64,000 bases of DNA. Origin: Leptospira sp. WS39.C2. GTDB taxonomy: Bacteria > Spirochaetota > Leptospiria > Leptospirales > Leptospiraceae. The number at the start of each line of letters is the position of its first letter. Position 1 is the stretch's first letter. Below are positions 25,674-34,514 of this stretch, piece after piece. A program made the translations under genes and the position numbers. The stretch covers positions 1,885,001 to 1,949,000 of the forward strand of contig NZ_CP162142.1 in NCBI RefSeq assembly GCF_040833965.1, read 5' to 3'. The notes beneath the pieces were generated by a model that searched no databases, was not told the DNA's origin, and saw only the letters and a program-made list of their open reading frames with translations.

Positions 25674-27666
25674 AATTAGGTTAAATTATTTAAGTCTTAT
25701 ATTTGTATATTTAACCACACAATTTATTTTTGCGGAGCCAACAGCGTTGGAAAATATTGGAGAAGCGAAGATTTACCAATCTGCAAACAATTGTAGGAAG
25801 GCAATTCCCCTATTCCAACAAGCTTTACAAAAAAATAGAAACTCCATTGATGCAAAATTAGGTATTGCTGATTGTAGTTATGCACTTGGATCTTATAAGG
25901 AGAGTAAAAAATTTTATTTGGAGATATTACAAAGAGATTCCAAATATATCCCTGCAGTTACGGGAGTATCAGAAATTTATTTACTGAATGAAGATTTTAA
26001 ATCCATAAACGCACTCATTCAGCCTTTGTTAGTAGAATTTCCAAACCACACTGGATTACGGATAACAGAGGCAAAAACACTATTAAAACAAGGTAAAATT
26101 GACTCAGCTCTGTACAAAATCAAAAACCTTTCTGAAAAACTTGATGAACCAGCAGATTTATTACGAATGTTAGCTGAACTTTATTTTTCAAAAAATCAAT
26201 TTGATAATGCTTTAAGTACAATCGATTTATATACAAAAAAAGAACCAAATGATCCTTCAGGATTTGCTTTTAAAGCAAAAGTTCTTTTGTATGAACATTA
26301 CTTCCATCCAACTGCTCTACTTTCAGTTCTACCAAACGTAAAGGAATCCTTGGAAAACGCTTTAAATCTTGATGAGAAAAATGAAGAGGCTCGTTTTTAT
26401 TTTGTATACCATAACCTCATTCTAGCAAATGCAAATAATGATAAGGAATTAAAAAATAAGGCTTTTAAACAGATTTATGAACTTGCTCGTGAATTTCCTG
26501 AAAATCAACTTTACCATAGTTTAGAAGCGAATATTGCTTGGGAACTTGGTGAGACTAAATTTGCATCCTACCATTACAGACGGGCACTTGGTTTGGATGA
26601 TTTAGATGAAGTCCTACGTTTTGAAGCGGAAGAATATGTTTTATCCTCCGAAAAAGAAGAATCCAAACTCCGACGTGAGTTAGGTGATTACAGAAGAGAT
26701 CGGTTTTACTCGGAAAAACATTCCTTATACCACAAAAGTAGTTTATTCCATTTATTTCGAGCACGAGATTTAAGTTCACAAACTCCAGTCATAAGAAAAG
26801 AATTATTAGAATTTTATAATTTATCAGGGGATGCAGTCAAATACACAAATTTATTGCTTCGATTAAGAGAAGAAGATCCAAATTCGTTTAAACTACAAAA
26901 CAAATTGGAATTTGTAATTAAAAACTTAAAGGATTCAATCGAATTCAAAGAAGGTTTGATTCAAATTGATCCTAATTCTGTAACGGACTTGTCTATAAGA
27001 TATAGCCCAGAAGTTTATGTTTTTGATTTAGAATCCATCAGTCCATTTCCATACCATTTACAAGCGGGAAGACTTTTGGCAGAAGCCATTCGTTACCAAC
27101 TAAAAAATATGTTAGCTGTAAGAGTCATTGAAGGTAATGAATTCAAACAAATACGTACCTTATTAAAAGAGTCAAGTTACCATCCTTTCTCTCAAACGAT
27201 TCCATTTACAATAGACAACCTCCACCATTTGGATTCCAAACGAAGGAACGCTACAAAAATTCGTTACATCGTTCATGGTCGGTATTTAATTGAAAATGGA
27301 GATATCAAATTAGAAATCTCATTGTATGATAGAAACCTATTAAAGGATGTAACCTCTTGGAAAACAAACCAAAGGGGCAGAGATAGTTTACCAACCATTG
27401 TGCATCGTATTGCAGAGAGGATTAAAAATACATTACCAATTGAAGGCAAAATCCTTAAGGTAAAAAAAGAAGAAGTGATCGTATCGTTAGGCAAAGATGA
27501 TGGTTTAAAACCTGATTCCAAACCTCTATTCCAAAGGAGGGGGAAAACTATTTTTGAAGGTGAGATCCTAACTCTTGGAAAGTCGATTTCAAGTATTCGT
27601 CCGAAACAACGTGGTTGGGAAAAAGAACTTGCTACTGGAGATGATGTGGTAATTTCAAAGGACTAG
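25639..27666 (+). CDS. Exported TPR protein with C-terminal FlgO/FlgT-like region
   Basis: Protein of 675 aa from ATG 25639; TTG 25654, with AAGGGGG five bases before it, is an alternative start. Signal peptide ends near FIFAEPT. TPR-like helical pairs fill residues about 40-440 (for example AIPLFQQALQKNRNSIDAKLGIADC). The last 220 residues (SPFPYHLQAGRLLAEAI, IRYIVHGRYLIENGDIKLEISLYD, and GKILKVKKEEVIVSLGKDDGL) resemble FlgO-type envelope domains that build a beta-rich ring or plug. The 5' end overlaps the NHL gene; the 3' end overlaps the converging gene by 35 bp. Function is not known; an outer-membrane complex role is inferred. Confidence 0.65.
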   Translation: MKGVILFQNLVKIRLNYLSLIFVYLTTQFIFAEPTALENIGEAKIYQSANNCRKAIPLFQQALQKNRNSIDAKLGIADCSYALGSYKESKKFYLEILQRDSKYIPAVTGVSEIYLLNEDFKSINALIQPLLVEFPNHTGLRITEAKTLLKQGKIDSALYKIKNLSEKLDEPADLLRMLAELYFSKNQFDNALSTIDLYTKKEPNDPSGFAFKAKVLLYEHYFHPTALLSVLPNVKESLENALNLDEKNEEARFYFVYHNLILANANNDKELKNKAFKQIYELAREFPENQLYHSLEANIAWELGETKFASYHYRRALGLDDLDEVLRFEAEEYVLSSEKEESKLRRELGDYRRDRFYSEKHSLYHKSSLFHLFRARDLSSQTPVIRKELLEFYNLSGDAVKYTNLLLRLREEDPNSFKLQNKLEFVIKNLKDSIEFKEGLIQIDPNSVTDLSIRYSPEVYVFDLESISPFPYHLQAGRLLAEAIRYQLKNMLAVRVIEGNEFKQIRTLLKESSYHPFSQTIPFTIDNLHHLDSKRRNATKIRYIVHGRYLIENGDIKLEISLYDRNLLKDVTSWKTNQRGRDSLPTIVHRIAERIKNTLPIEGKILKVKKEEVIVSLGKDDGLKPDSKPLFQRRGKTIFEGEILTLGKSISSIRPKQRGWEKELATGDDVVISKD

Positions 27667-28207
27667 TATAAAACGAAGAAAAAAATGTTAAAAATACTTC
27701 GGATATACGTATCTCTTTTGCTTCGTCTAAGGTTTCAATCTCCAACTGGCAAATGTTCTTATCCATAAAAACTGAATTTACGTTTTCATTTTTAAAACAC
27801 GTTTCCAAAAGAGGATTGAAGTCAGAAAAATCTTTTGATTCTAAATAGAGTTTTGATTTTGAGAATTCATAATTGCTAGTGATTTTATGAATCTCTTTTT
27901 TAGGTGTACTTGTCCAAATTAGATCCACATTCGGATAAAAATAAATATTACCTTCTTCATACTGGAATTCACCATTTTTCAAAACCATCTCTGTATTTTT
28001 GTCTATAAATCGTATTAATTTTTTTTCAGAAGGTAATTTATCAGAAAAACTTACCTGTACTTCCCCCATTCCATTTTTGTTTTGCACAAAACGAACGAAT
28101 AGAATCTGTTCTTTTTTCTGGATTTCCGATTCTTTCCTGAGTCTTTGAATCACACCCTCATGTAAAACTGGTTGTGGACTTTCTTTTTTTTTAAAAAACG
28201 AAATCAT
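27632..28207 (-). CDS. Hypothetical protein, possibly an A-type/Nfu_N-like fusion
   Basis: Protein of 191 aa with no signal peptide or membrane helix. I do not recognise it firmly. The first half (about 35-115) has the strand pattern of HesB/A-type scaffolds but lacks their conserved cysteines. The second half (about 125-185: FNPLLETCFKNENVNSVFMD then strand and helix) resembles the Nfu N-terminal domain pattern. The one Cys in that block and the Cys in NICQLEIE are the only visible thiols. It overlaps the converging TPR gene at its 3' end, and its start lies near the divergent SRPBCC gene (28 bp). Confidence 0.5.
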   Translation of the reverse strand: MISFFKKKESPQPVLHEGVIQRLRKESEIQKKEQILFVRFVQNKNGMGEVQVSFSDKLPSEKKLIRFIDKNTEMVLKNGEFQYEEGNIYFYPNVDLIWTSTPKKEIHKITSNYEFSKSKLYLESKDFSDFNPLLETCFKNENVNSVFMDKNICQLEIETLDEAKEIRISEVFLTFFSSFYTSPLKLPHHLQ

Positions 28208-28234
28208 ACAAGTGTTTATATCCTTCTAAAGTAT

Positions 28235-28726
28235 ATGGATACTTTTATATTCCGATCACAGTTTCCCGTCTCAAAGGAAAAATTATTTCAATTCCATGAA
28301 GATCCAATTGGTTTTGAAACTTTAATGAAGGCAAACAAGGGAATCCAAGTGGTCCAAAAACCGAACTCGCTCCAAGTCGGAGAAACTGCCATTTTAAAAA
28401 TTCCAATCTTTCCCTTTCTTTTTACTCGATGGATCGCAAAACATACCAAATACGAAAAAAATGTCCTTTTCCAAGATAACCAAGAGAAAGGACCATTTCT
28501 AACTTTTTTGCACACCCATCGTTTTTTAGACGTGCCAAATGATACAAACCAATCTATTTTATCTGATGAAATAAAAATCGATTTTTATCTTTGGCCCATT
28601 TCCAAATACATTCTATATCCGATCTTATATTTGATGTTTTCCAAACGACACAAGTTGACTGGCGATTATTTTAACGTAAAACAGAAGTTAATTTTTTGCG
28701 GGTATTCTAGAACCATAGTCAATTAA
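28235..28726 (+). CDS. SRPBCC (START-like) family protein
   Basis: Protein of 163 aa from ATG 28235. The N-terminal pattern FRSQFPVSKEKLFQFHEDPIGFETLM is typical of the cyclase/dehydrase-like SRPBCC group, a helix-grip fold with a hydrophobic ligand cavity. The mid part, FLTFLHTHRFLDVP, and the hydrophobic end near YILYPILYLMF also fit. The ligand is unknown. A longer in-frame start (TTG-type region near 28172) would overlap the divergent gene and add a non-conserved segment, so ATG 28235 is preferred. Its 3' end overlaps mgsA by 39 bp. Confidence 0.65.
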   Translation: MDTFIFRSQFPVSKEKLFQFHEDPIGFETLMKANKGIQVVQKPNSLQVGETAILKIPIFPFLFTRWIAKHTKYEKNVLFQDNQEKGPFLTFLHTHRFLDVPNDTNQSILSDEIKIDFYLWPISKYILYPILYLMFSKRHKLTGDYFNVKQKLIFCGYSRTIVN

Positions 28727-29122
28727 TTGTCGATTATATTCTTTTTCCATAAGAGGAGAAGATATTAGAAAATCTGCACTCGAACGATTACATGCCATTG
28801 GAATATTATACAATACAGCTATTCGTAGGAGAGCCTTTACATCTGGATCATGCGGTTGGGCAGAGAGTGGATCCCAAAAAAATACCATAAAATCGATCGA
28901 ATCTTCTACAATCTTTGCACCAATTTGTTGGTCACCACCGAGAGGGCCTGAAATAAATCGAAATACAGGCAAACCAATTTGTTCGTGAATCAATTTTCCT
29001 GTTGTTCCCGTTGCGGAGAGGTGGTGGTTACTTAAGGTGCCTTTATTGTATTTCACCCAGTCGAGTAAATCTTCCTTTCGATTGTCATGAGCGATGAGTA
29101 CGATCTTTTTGGTGATTTCCAT
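28688..29122 (-). CDS. mgsA: Methylglyoxal synthase
   Basis: Converts dihydroxyacetone phosphate to methylglyoxal plus phosphate, a glycolytic overflow bypass in the cytoplasm. It is 144 aa from ATG 29122, placing the family start pattern KKIVLIAHDNRK near the N-terminus; an ATG at 29143 would add seven residues. Key motifs are ATGTTG (phosphate binding), SGPLGGDQQIGA (catalytic Asp), FFWDPLSAQPHDPDV and LLRIAVLYNIPMACNRSSADF. All are intact. The gene diverges from an exported helical protein and overlaps the SRPBCC gene tail to tail. Confidence 0.95.
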   Translation of the reverse strand: MEITKKIVLIAHDNRKEDLLDWVKYNKGTLSNHHLSATGTTGKLIHEQIGLPVFRFISGPLGGDQQIGAKIVEDSIDFMVFFWDPLSAQPHDPDVKALLRIAVLYNIPMACNRSSADFLISSPLMEKEYNRQLIDYGSRIPAKN

Positions 29123-29192
29123 TTTTCTTTGAATTAATACCATAAATTGATAGTTCTTGCCAATATCTAGGTTTCAAGGAAAGTTTCCTGAA

Positions 29193-29999
29193 ATGGTAAA
29201 CCAACATCGATTTTTTTGGACCATCCTCGTCCTCGCCTTCCACCTACAATTCCCTCTGGAAGCCGTGGAACCGACAAAACCAGGGGAACCAAGGGTTGAA
29301 TCCATCCTACCTACCAAACCAGAATCTGGATCCCCCTGGGGAGACTCTGGACCTTCTGTAGAAACAATCCCTGTCCTCGATTTGGTAGATGAAAAGAACT
29401 CTCAAAAAAGATGGTTAGATGCCAGTAAGGAATACTCTCTTGCCTTGGAAGGTTTCGAATCGGGGAAAAAAGGGATCGAGAAACGAAAAGAGGACTTTAA
29501 GAAGGAAGTTTTTTATGAGGATCGTTATGAATGGCAAAGAGTAACCCGCAGGGAAAACAAAGAAAAAGAATTCCAAAAACAAATGTATGACCTTCGTTCA
29601 CAAACCACTCTCCGCCTCGTAAGGGCAATGAATCTCTTAGATAAAATAGAGAACCCTCGAGTGAAAGACAGTGCTTCTTATTTGGATCTAAAATCAGGGA
29701 TTTACAGAGAATACATCAAACACCAGGAATCCTTTAAAAACTATTTACAAGTCATTGATTTTACAACTCGTTATATCGAAATATCTTCGAAAAACGAAAT
29801 GGAAGCAGAACCACATCGATTGTTAGCATTGTCATACGAAAAAATGGAACAAACTGCTTTTCGGTCGAAAAACCAAGAACAATATTATGAGTTTAAAGAA
29901 TTAAAGAAAAAACACTTATTACGATTTGCTGAATTACATTACGGCCGCGAATCAAAGGAATACGCGGCAATAGAAGAAAAAGTTGGAAGGGATTTTTAA
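29193..29999 (+). CDS. Exported helical protein of unknown function
   Basis: About 268 aa from ATG 29193, with AAGGAAAG nine bases upstream; a TTG at 29157 would only lengthen the leader. Signal peptide about 1-25 (ending near PLEAVEP). A Pro-rich linker follows, then a charged helical region (about 75-268) with many Lys/Glu and aromatic residues, for example RYEWQRVTRREN and ESFKNYLQVIDF. No known domain is recognised. Leptospiral flagellar sheath proteins are also exported and helical, but I see no specific match. It ends 2 nt before a converging gene. Confidence 0.65.
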   Translation: MVNQHRFFWTILVLAFHLQFPLEAVEPTKPGEPRVESILPTKPESGSPWGDSGPSVETIPVLDLVDEKNSQKRWLDASKEYSLALEGFESGKKGIEKRKEDFKKEVFYEDRYEWQRVTRRENKEKEFQKQMYDLRSQTTLRLVRAMNLLDKIENPRVKDSASYLDLKSGIYREYIKHQESFKNYLQVIDFTTRYIEISSKNEMEAEPHRLLALSYEKMEQTAFRSKNQEQYYEFKELKKKHLLRFAELHYGRESKEYAAIEEKVGRDF

Positions 30000-30001
30000 A
30001 T

Positions 30002-30853
30002 TTATAGGAGTCCTAATTTTTTCTTAAGTGCCCTATTTTCTTCCACCAACTCTTTAATTTCTTGTTCTGTGTATTCAAAAAGACGATCCTGTGCTCGCAG
30101 GATTTTATCTAAATTCATCTCTTCTATTCTAGAATAATTTAATACTTCTTCAGTAGCTTTTTGTAACTCCAAAGCTTGTTTGAGTTCTTTTTCTCTTAAC
30201 TCATCTAATTGTTGGATCGCTTTCACCCTTTGGTGGAGTTCAATGAGTTCCTGATTTTTCATATCATTCACACGATCTAAGGCAGAACTGATACCAGCTT
30301 GTGAACGTTTGACAAGTTCTTCAAATTGTAAGATGGAACGTAAGGCTTCGTTTTCTTTTTTGGATTCTTCGTATTCTTGGTGGGCCAAGGAAAAAACCCC
30401 TTCGAAAAATCCAACGTTCTCCAAACAGGAATTTCCAATATCTAAAGCAGCAGCCTTGTAAGATTCTGATTGGATGGTCCGATCTAAAATCATCCTTAAT
30501 TCCCTGACATGTAATGGATTTTCCAACACTAAGTATTTAGGTTTCGAGTGGACCATTTCTTGGATTTGCACTGCCCCATCTTCCGAAGAAACTAAAATTA
30601 AGGAAACAAAAGGACTTCCTTCAAAGAGGGAAACAATTTTAGATTCGACCTCTTTCCACTCTTTTAATGAAACTTGAACGAAAAGGATATGGATATCGTT
30701 TTGAGTGATTGAGACTTGATCCAAATCAGCGAACCCAATTTGGTTCACTTGGATTTTGATTTTTGAATGTTTCCAAAGCTCTACGGGAAACGGTCTGCCC
30801 TGGGAAAGATTCCAAATATAAGAAGTTTTCAAACCCGATCTCCTAAATGACAA
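30002..30853 (-). CDS. Receiver-like domain plus coiled-coil protein
   Basis: Protein of 283 aa, cytoplasmic. Residues about 30-130 have the alternating strand-helix order of a response-regulator receiver (for example FVSLILVSSEDG, then KPKYLVLENPLHVRELRMIL, which mimics the Lys and output face). The phosphoacceptor Asp region reads NDIHILFVQVSL, so the phosphoacceptor Asp is missing. Residues about 150-283 are a long heptad-like coiled coil rich in Glu and Lys, ending ENRALKKKLGLL. It may be a pseudo-receiver that works by protein contact. No enzymatic motif is present. Located 50 nt downstream of the start side of an LptF/G permease region but read leftward on its own. Confidence 0.55.
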   Translation of the reverse strand: MSFRRSGLKTSYIWNLSQGRPFPVELWKHSKIKIQVNQIGFADLDQVSITQNDIHILFVQVSLKEWKEVESKIVSLFEGSPFVSLILVSSEDGAVQIQEMVHSKPKYLVLENPLHVRELRMILDRTIQSESYKAAALDIGNSCLENVGFFEGVFSLAHQEYEESKKENEALRSILQFEELVKRSQAGISSALDRVNDMKNQELIELHQRVKAIQQLDELREKELKQALELQKATEEVLNYSRIEEMNLDKILRAQDRLFEYTEQEIKELVEENRALKKKLGLL

Positions 30854-30902
30854 CTACACTCTATGGGAAGGAAAACAATGGAATTTTCTAGCAAATTTTG
30901 TA

Positions 30903-32495
30903 TCATTTTTTCTTCTGAATGCGATTTTTTACAGTTTCCCAAAATTCGTCAGCCTTGTCTTTCCAACGAAAATAAAAACCTAATTTGCTTCGAATCGAAT
31001 CAGGTAATTTTGCATCTGTCCTGGAAATCATAATATAAACCGAAAGTGTTGCGATGACAATATTAGCCGACCAAGGTCCAACCCAATCAGGTACATTCTC
31101 TTTATATGAAATTCCAGATCCGAAGATAAAAAAAGTATAATAGATAAGCAAAAAAATGACTGCTAAAGTAAAACTCATCCCTTTTCCAGAACGTTTGACA
31201 ACAAGTCCTAAGGGAAACGATAAAAAGAAAAATATCTGGCAAGAAAGTGGTGTTGCAAATCGTTTATGGATCTCAACATTAAAACCCGTGAGCGTTTTTT
31301 TGGATTCATTTAGAAGTTCTGATAATTGTGTGAATAGAGCAAATTTCTGAGCCATATCTTCCTGATTGCCAGAATTTGCGCCCATGATGATTTCATATTT
31401 AAATTGTTCCACCATTTGTTTGAGTCCACCAACTCCTTTGATAGACAAACCATATTCTTTCAATATTTCTAAACCAGGAATGTTTTCTAAGCCTTCAGAT
31501 TCTATAGCATTTCGTATTTCAATTAACATTGGTAAGGAAAAGGTATCTGGTTTTACATTAATGCTCAGCGTTTTTGTATCTTTTTTAGCCGGTGTATTAT
31601 AATCCATCTCTCCATTCATAAAATTGGTGACACCAATCGCATTCGTTTCAGGATCCCACTCGATTACATAACCTTTTCTCAAACGAACAGACTTTTCATA
31701 TTCACCGGAAAGATTCTTTTTTTCAACAAGTAAGCCTTCTTTAGCATTAATGATCTGTAACATTTTGGACCCACCCATAGGAACTGCCAAATTGTTCACC
31801 ATAATAAAATCAGTACCACTCGCAGAAATTGCCCACTCCCGAATTTGGACATTACTTAAGTTTCCACCTTCGTCTACACCTCCGGAATACATTGTTCTAC
31901 CTTTTTCAGAGAAAAAATCTTGGGTTTTGTCCCCAGAAAACTGACCAGGTTGGATCGCAAGTAACGGATTGTAAGTAGCAATCCAATTATCAAAATCCTT
32001 CATCTTACGCGTGTTCTCTGGTCCTAAATAAAAATTTAAGTACCCAACAAGAATGGTCATGATAAATCCAAAAACTAAAAAATTACTGTATATATAAGGA
32101 AAAGAAACACCTGAAGCACGCATGGCAGTGATCTCAGAATCACCTGACAGTCGACCTGCCGCCATGATTCCAGACATCAAACAAGCCATGGGAATTGTCA
32201 TAGGGAGTGTATTTCCAAAAACATACCCCATATAGTCCAAAAGTCTAAAAAAATCGACACCTTTCCCTACAAATAACCCAATCATTTTTTGGATGGCAAC
32301 TGCCATGTAAATCATAGTAAAAAAGGACAAAGCAACTAAAAATGGACTTAAGATTTCTTTTAAAATATAAATCCTTAAGATTGAGGGTTTGAACCGTTTC
32401 CATTTTCCTAAACGATCCGTATCCACCATAAAACCTGGTGGTAAATCATCTTTCGAAAAAACCCTTACGGTTCTTAAATCAACTGGTTTAGACAA
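30903..32495 (-). CDS. LptF/LptG family LPS export permease
   Basis: Inner-membrane permease of the YjgP/YjgQ family, which with LptB extracts LPS for transport to the outer membrane. It is 530 aa, longer than the usual 350-370, because of a large periplasmic region between two groups of three helices. TM segments lie near residues 45-75, 85-115, 130-155 and then 425-505. The N-terminal block [23 protein letters not shown] is characteristic. It starts 8 nt inside the end of miaB, so the two are co-translated. Whether it is LptF or LptG cannot be told from sequence alone. Confidence 0.85.
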   Translation of the reverse strand: MSKPVDLRTVRVFSKDDLPPGFMVDTDRLGKWKRFKPSILRIYILKEILSPFLVALSFFTMIYMAVAIQKMIGLFVGKGVDFFRLLDYMGYVFGNTLPMTIPMACLMSGIMAAGRLSGDSEITAMRASGVSFPYIYSNFLVFGFIMTILVGYLNFYLGPENTRKMKDFDNWIATYNPLLAIQPGQFSGDKTQDFFSEKGRTMYSGGVDEGGNLSNVQIREWAISASGTDFIMVNNLAVPMGGSKMLQIINAKEGLLVEKKNLSGEYEKSVRLRKGYVIEWDPETNAIGVTNFMNGEMDYNTPAKKDTKTLSINVKPDTFSLPMLIEIRNAIESEGLENIPGLEILKEYGLSIKGVGGLKQMVEQFKYEIIMGANSGNQEDMAQKFALFTQLSELLNESKKTLTGFNVEIHKRFATPLSCQIFFFLSFPLGLVVKRSGKGMSFTLAVIFLLIYYTFFIFGSGISYKENVPDWVGPWSANIVIATLSVYIMISRTDAKLPDSIRSKLGFYFRWKDKADEFWETVKNRIQKKK

Positions 32496-33864
32496 TCAAA
32501 ATCCCTTTGAGAGTGGCACTTGTTGCCTGTTCAATTTTTACATTTACAGTTTTTCCAATCCAATCTGATAAATTTTGTGACATACCTTCTGGTATAGGAA
32601 ATACTACCATCCTTCCACAATGTGATCTTCCACATAACTCTTGTTTTGATTTTTTAGATGTATTCTCAATTAAGATAGAAAACTCTTTCCCAATTTTAGA
32701 TAAATTTTTCTCTAATGAAATTTTTGTTTGAAGTTCTACAAGTTCAATAAGTCGTTTACTCTTAATCTCTTCAGGAACATCGTCAATAAACTTTCGTTTA
32801 GCAATTGTTCCCTCTCTTTCAGAATATTTGAACATATATGACATATCAAATTTGACCTGTTTCACAACTTCTAAAGTTTCTTGGAATTCTTCTTCTGTTT
32901 CACCAGGAAATCCAACAATAATGTCAGAAGTGATTCCAATTTCAGGAATTACAGATTGAATTTTTTCTACCAAATGCAAATATTCTTCCTTCGTATAACT
33001 GCGTTTCATATCCATGAGTACTTTGGAACTACCTGCTTGCAGTGGCATGTGAATTTGGGAAGAAAACCTTTCCTCCTTTGCCATAAGTGAGATTAGGTGG
33101 TCAGGAAAATCTTTTGGATGAGGGCTTGTGAAACGAACTCTTTCAATCGTAGTTTGTTTTAGGATTTCTTCTACAAGTGCACAAAAATCAAAATGTTCAT
33201 ACGAATAACTATTTACGTTTTGTCCAAGTAAGGTGACCTGTTTCACACCCATTTCTTGGAGTTGTTTGATTTCATGAATGATAGAGCTAGGTTCACGACT
33301 TCTTTCTCGTCCACGTGTGTAGGGAACTACGCAGAAGGTACAAAAATTATTACAACCTCTCATGATTGTTACAAATGCTTGGATACCATTTACAACCTTT
33401 GGTTCTAATTCATCATAGGTTTCTGTTCTAGATAACCTTGTGAGTTGGACATCTTTTTCACCACGGCGGATATTTTGGATGAGTTCTGGTAAGGTTCGGT
33501 AATTATCAGGGCCCACAATCAAATCTAGTGGCAATTCTTGGTGGAACAAATCTTCGCCCAAATTCTGTGCCATACAACCGAGGACACCAATGACTAAATT
33601 TGGATTCCTTTTCTTTAGATAACCTAATGACTGTAATCTACCATATATCTTTGCATGCGCATTTTCGCGCACGGCACAAGTGTTTAGAAAAATAATATCA
33701 CTGTCTTCCACTGAATTTGTGGTTTCATAATTTTCCTTTCGGAAAAGCTCCTTTACAATGCCTGAGTCGTATTCATTCATTTGGCAGCCATAGGTTTCCA
33801 CATAGACTTTCCCCAATTGGACGCTGGGATTGGTTTCTAGGCTTTCTGTCAAGGTTGGGTTCAT
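32488..33864 (-). CDS. miaB: tRNA-2-methylthio-N6-dimethylallyladenosine synthase
   Basis: Radical SAM methylthiotransferase of 458 aa that adds the 2-methylthio group to i6A37 in tRNAs. Domain order is UPF0004 ([21 protein letters not shown] and GCMAQ supply the three auxiliary-cluster Cys), radical SAM ([18 protein letters not shown], a CxxxCxxC motif) and a C-terminal TRAM domain (about 390-458). The block [11 protein letters not shown] and GQNVNSY also match MiaB rather than RimO or MtaB. Complete and probably active. First gene of a short operon with the LPS permease. Confidence 0.95.
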   Translation of the reverse strand: MNPTLTESLETNPSVQLGKVYVETYGCQMNEYDSGIVKELFRKENYETTNSVEDSDIIFLNTCAVRENAHAKIYGRLQSLGYLKKRNPNLVIGVLGCMAQNLGEDLFHQELPLDLIVGPDNYRTLPELIQNIRRGEKDVQLTRLSRTETYDELEPKVVNGIQAFVTIMRGCNNFCTFCVVPYTRGRERSREPSSIIHEIKQLQEMGVKQVTLLGQNVNSYSYEHFDFCALVEEILKQTTIERVRFTSPHPKDFPDHLISLMAKEERFSSQIHMPLQAGSSKVLMDMKRSYTKEEYLHLVEKIQSVIPEIGITSDIIVGFPGETEEEFQETLEVVKQVKFDMSYMFKYSEREGTIAKRKFIDDVPEEIKSKRLIELVELQTKISLEKNLSKIGKEFSILIENTSKKSKQELCGRSHCGRMVVFPIPEGMSQNLSDWIGKTVNVKIEQATSATLKGILIV

Positions 33865-33926
33865 AATGATATATTTTCTTGTGAAAATTCCTTGTAAAGC
33901 AAAGAAGAAAGGTTAGGAAAGGGTAT

Positions 33927-34514
33927 ATGCCTAACACGAAAAGGGAAACCTTTTACGAAATTCTAGGAATATCGAGAGATTCATCGGTAAATACCATTGA
34001 AGCCGTATACTTACGCGAATTACTGTTTTGGGAACAAATTCAGAAAGCTGGAAGTCCAGAAGCAAAAGAAAAAATCCTGGAATTGACTCGAGCCTTTTTG
34101 ACACTTTCCAATCCAATCAAACGAGAACTGTATGATTCGGAATTAGACTTTGAGTTTGTGTTACTGGATGGAAAAGCAAAAGACCCTGAAATAGAAGAAG
34201 CTTATGATTTGTATCGATTGGGTCATAAAAAATCTTATCAGGAAATCCTTCATGAATTTTCAAAGTTCCGAGGTGAAATGGGTGATACACTTTGGGTCTT
34301 AAAAAAAACAACCATCTATTTAGTGATCAGTTTATTGCTGTATTCAGGGATCGTAGTGTCTCAATCCCTTATTTTCGAAAACGATTCTTCTCATGAATCG
34401 TTCTTCAATTTAATCTCTTTCCTATTTTTAGGTTTCAGCGGGATAGGTTATTTATTCTTTCGTCTTCTTTATCTACCCAATCAGTTAAAAAAAAGGAAAG
34501 AATCTCGTTCTTAA
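33927..34514 (+). CDS. J-domain-like membrane protein lacking HPD
   Basis: Protein of 195 aa. Residues 6-72 follow the DnaJ J-domain pattern: ETFYEILGISRDSSVNTIEAVY, then EAKEKILELTRAFLTLSNPIKRELYDSE. The loop that should hold His-Pro-Asp reads WEQ, so stimulation of DnaK ATPase is not expected. Two membrane helices follow near residues 127-150 and 162-182, with a Lys/Arg-rich tail. It may be a type III J-like adaptor or a decoy. It diverges from miaB and overlaps the converging DUF1574 gene by 4 bp. Confidence 0.7.
   Translation: MPNTKRETFYEILGISRDSSVNTIEAVYLRELLFWEQIQKAGSPEAKEKILELTRAFLTLSNPIKRELYDSELDFEFVLLDGKAKDPEIEEAYDLYRLGHKKSYQEILHEFSKFRGEMGDTLWVLKKTTIYLVISLLLYSGIVVSQSLIFENDSSHESFFNLISFLFLGFSGIGYLFFRLLYLPNQLKKRKESRS

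Noticed and set aside
29193..29999. Identification as a flagellar coiling protein (FcpA/FcpB type)
   Set aside because: Only size, export signal and helical content are similar; I could not point to a specific shared motif.
30002..30025. Palindrome TAGGAGTCCTA followed by T-rich sequence as a terminator
   Set aside because: The loop would be a single base or less, so a hairpin cannot form as written.
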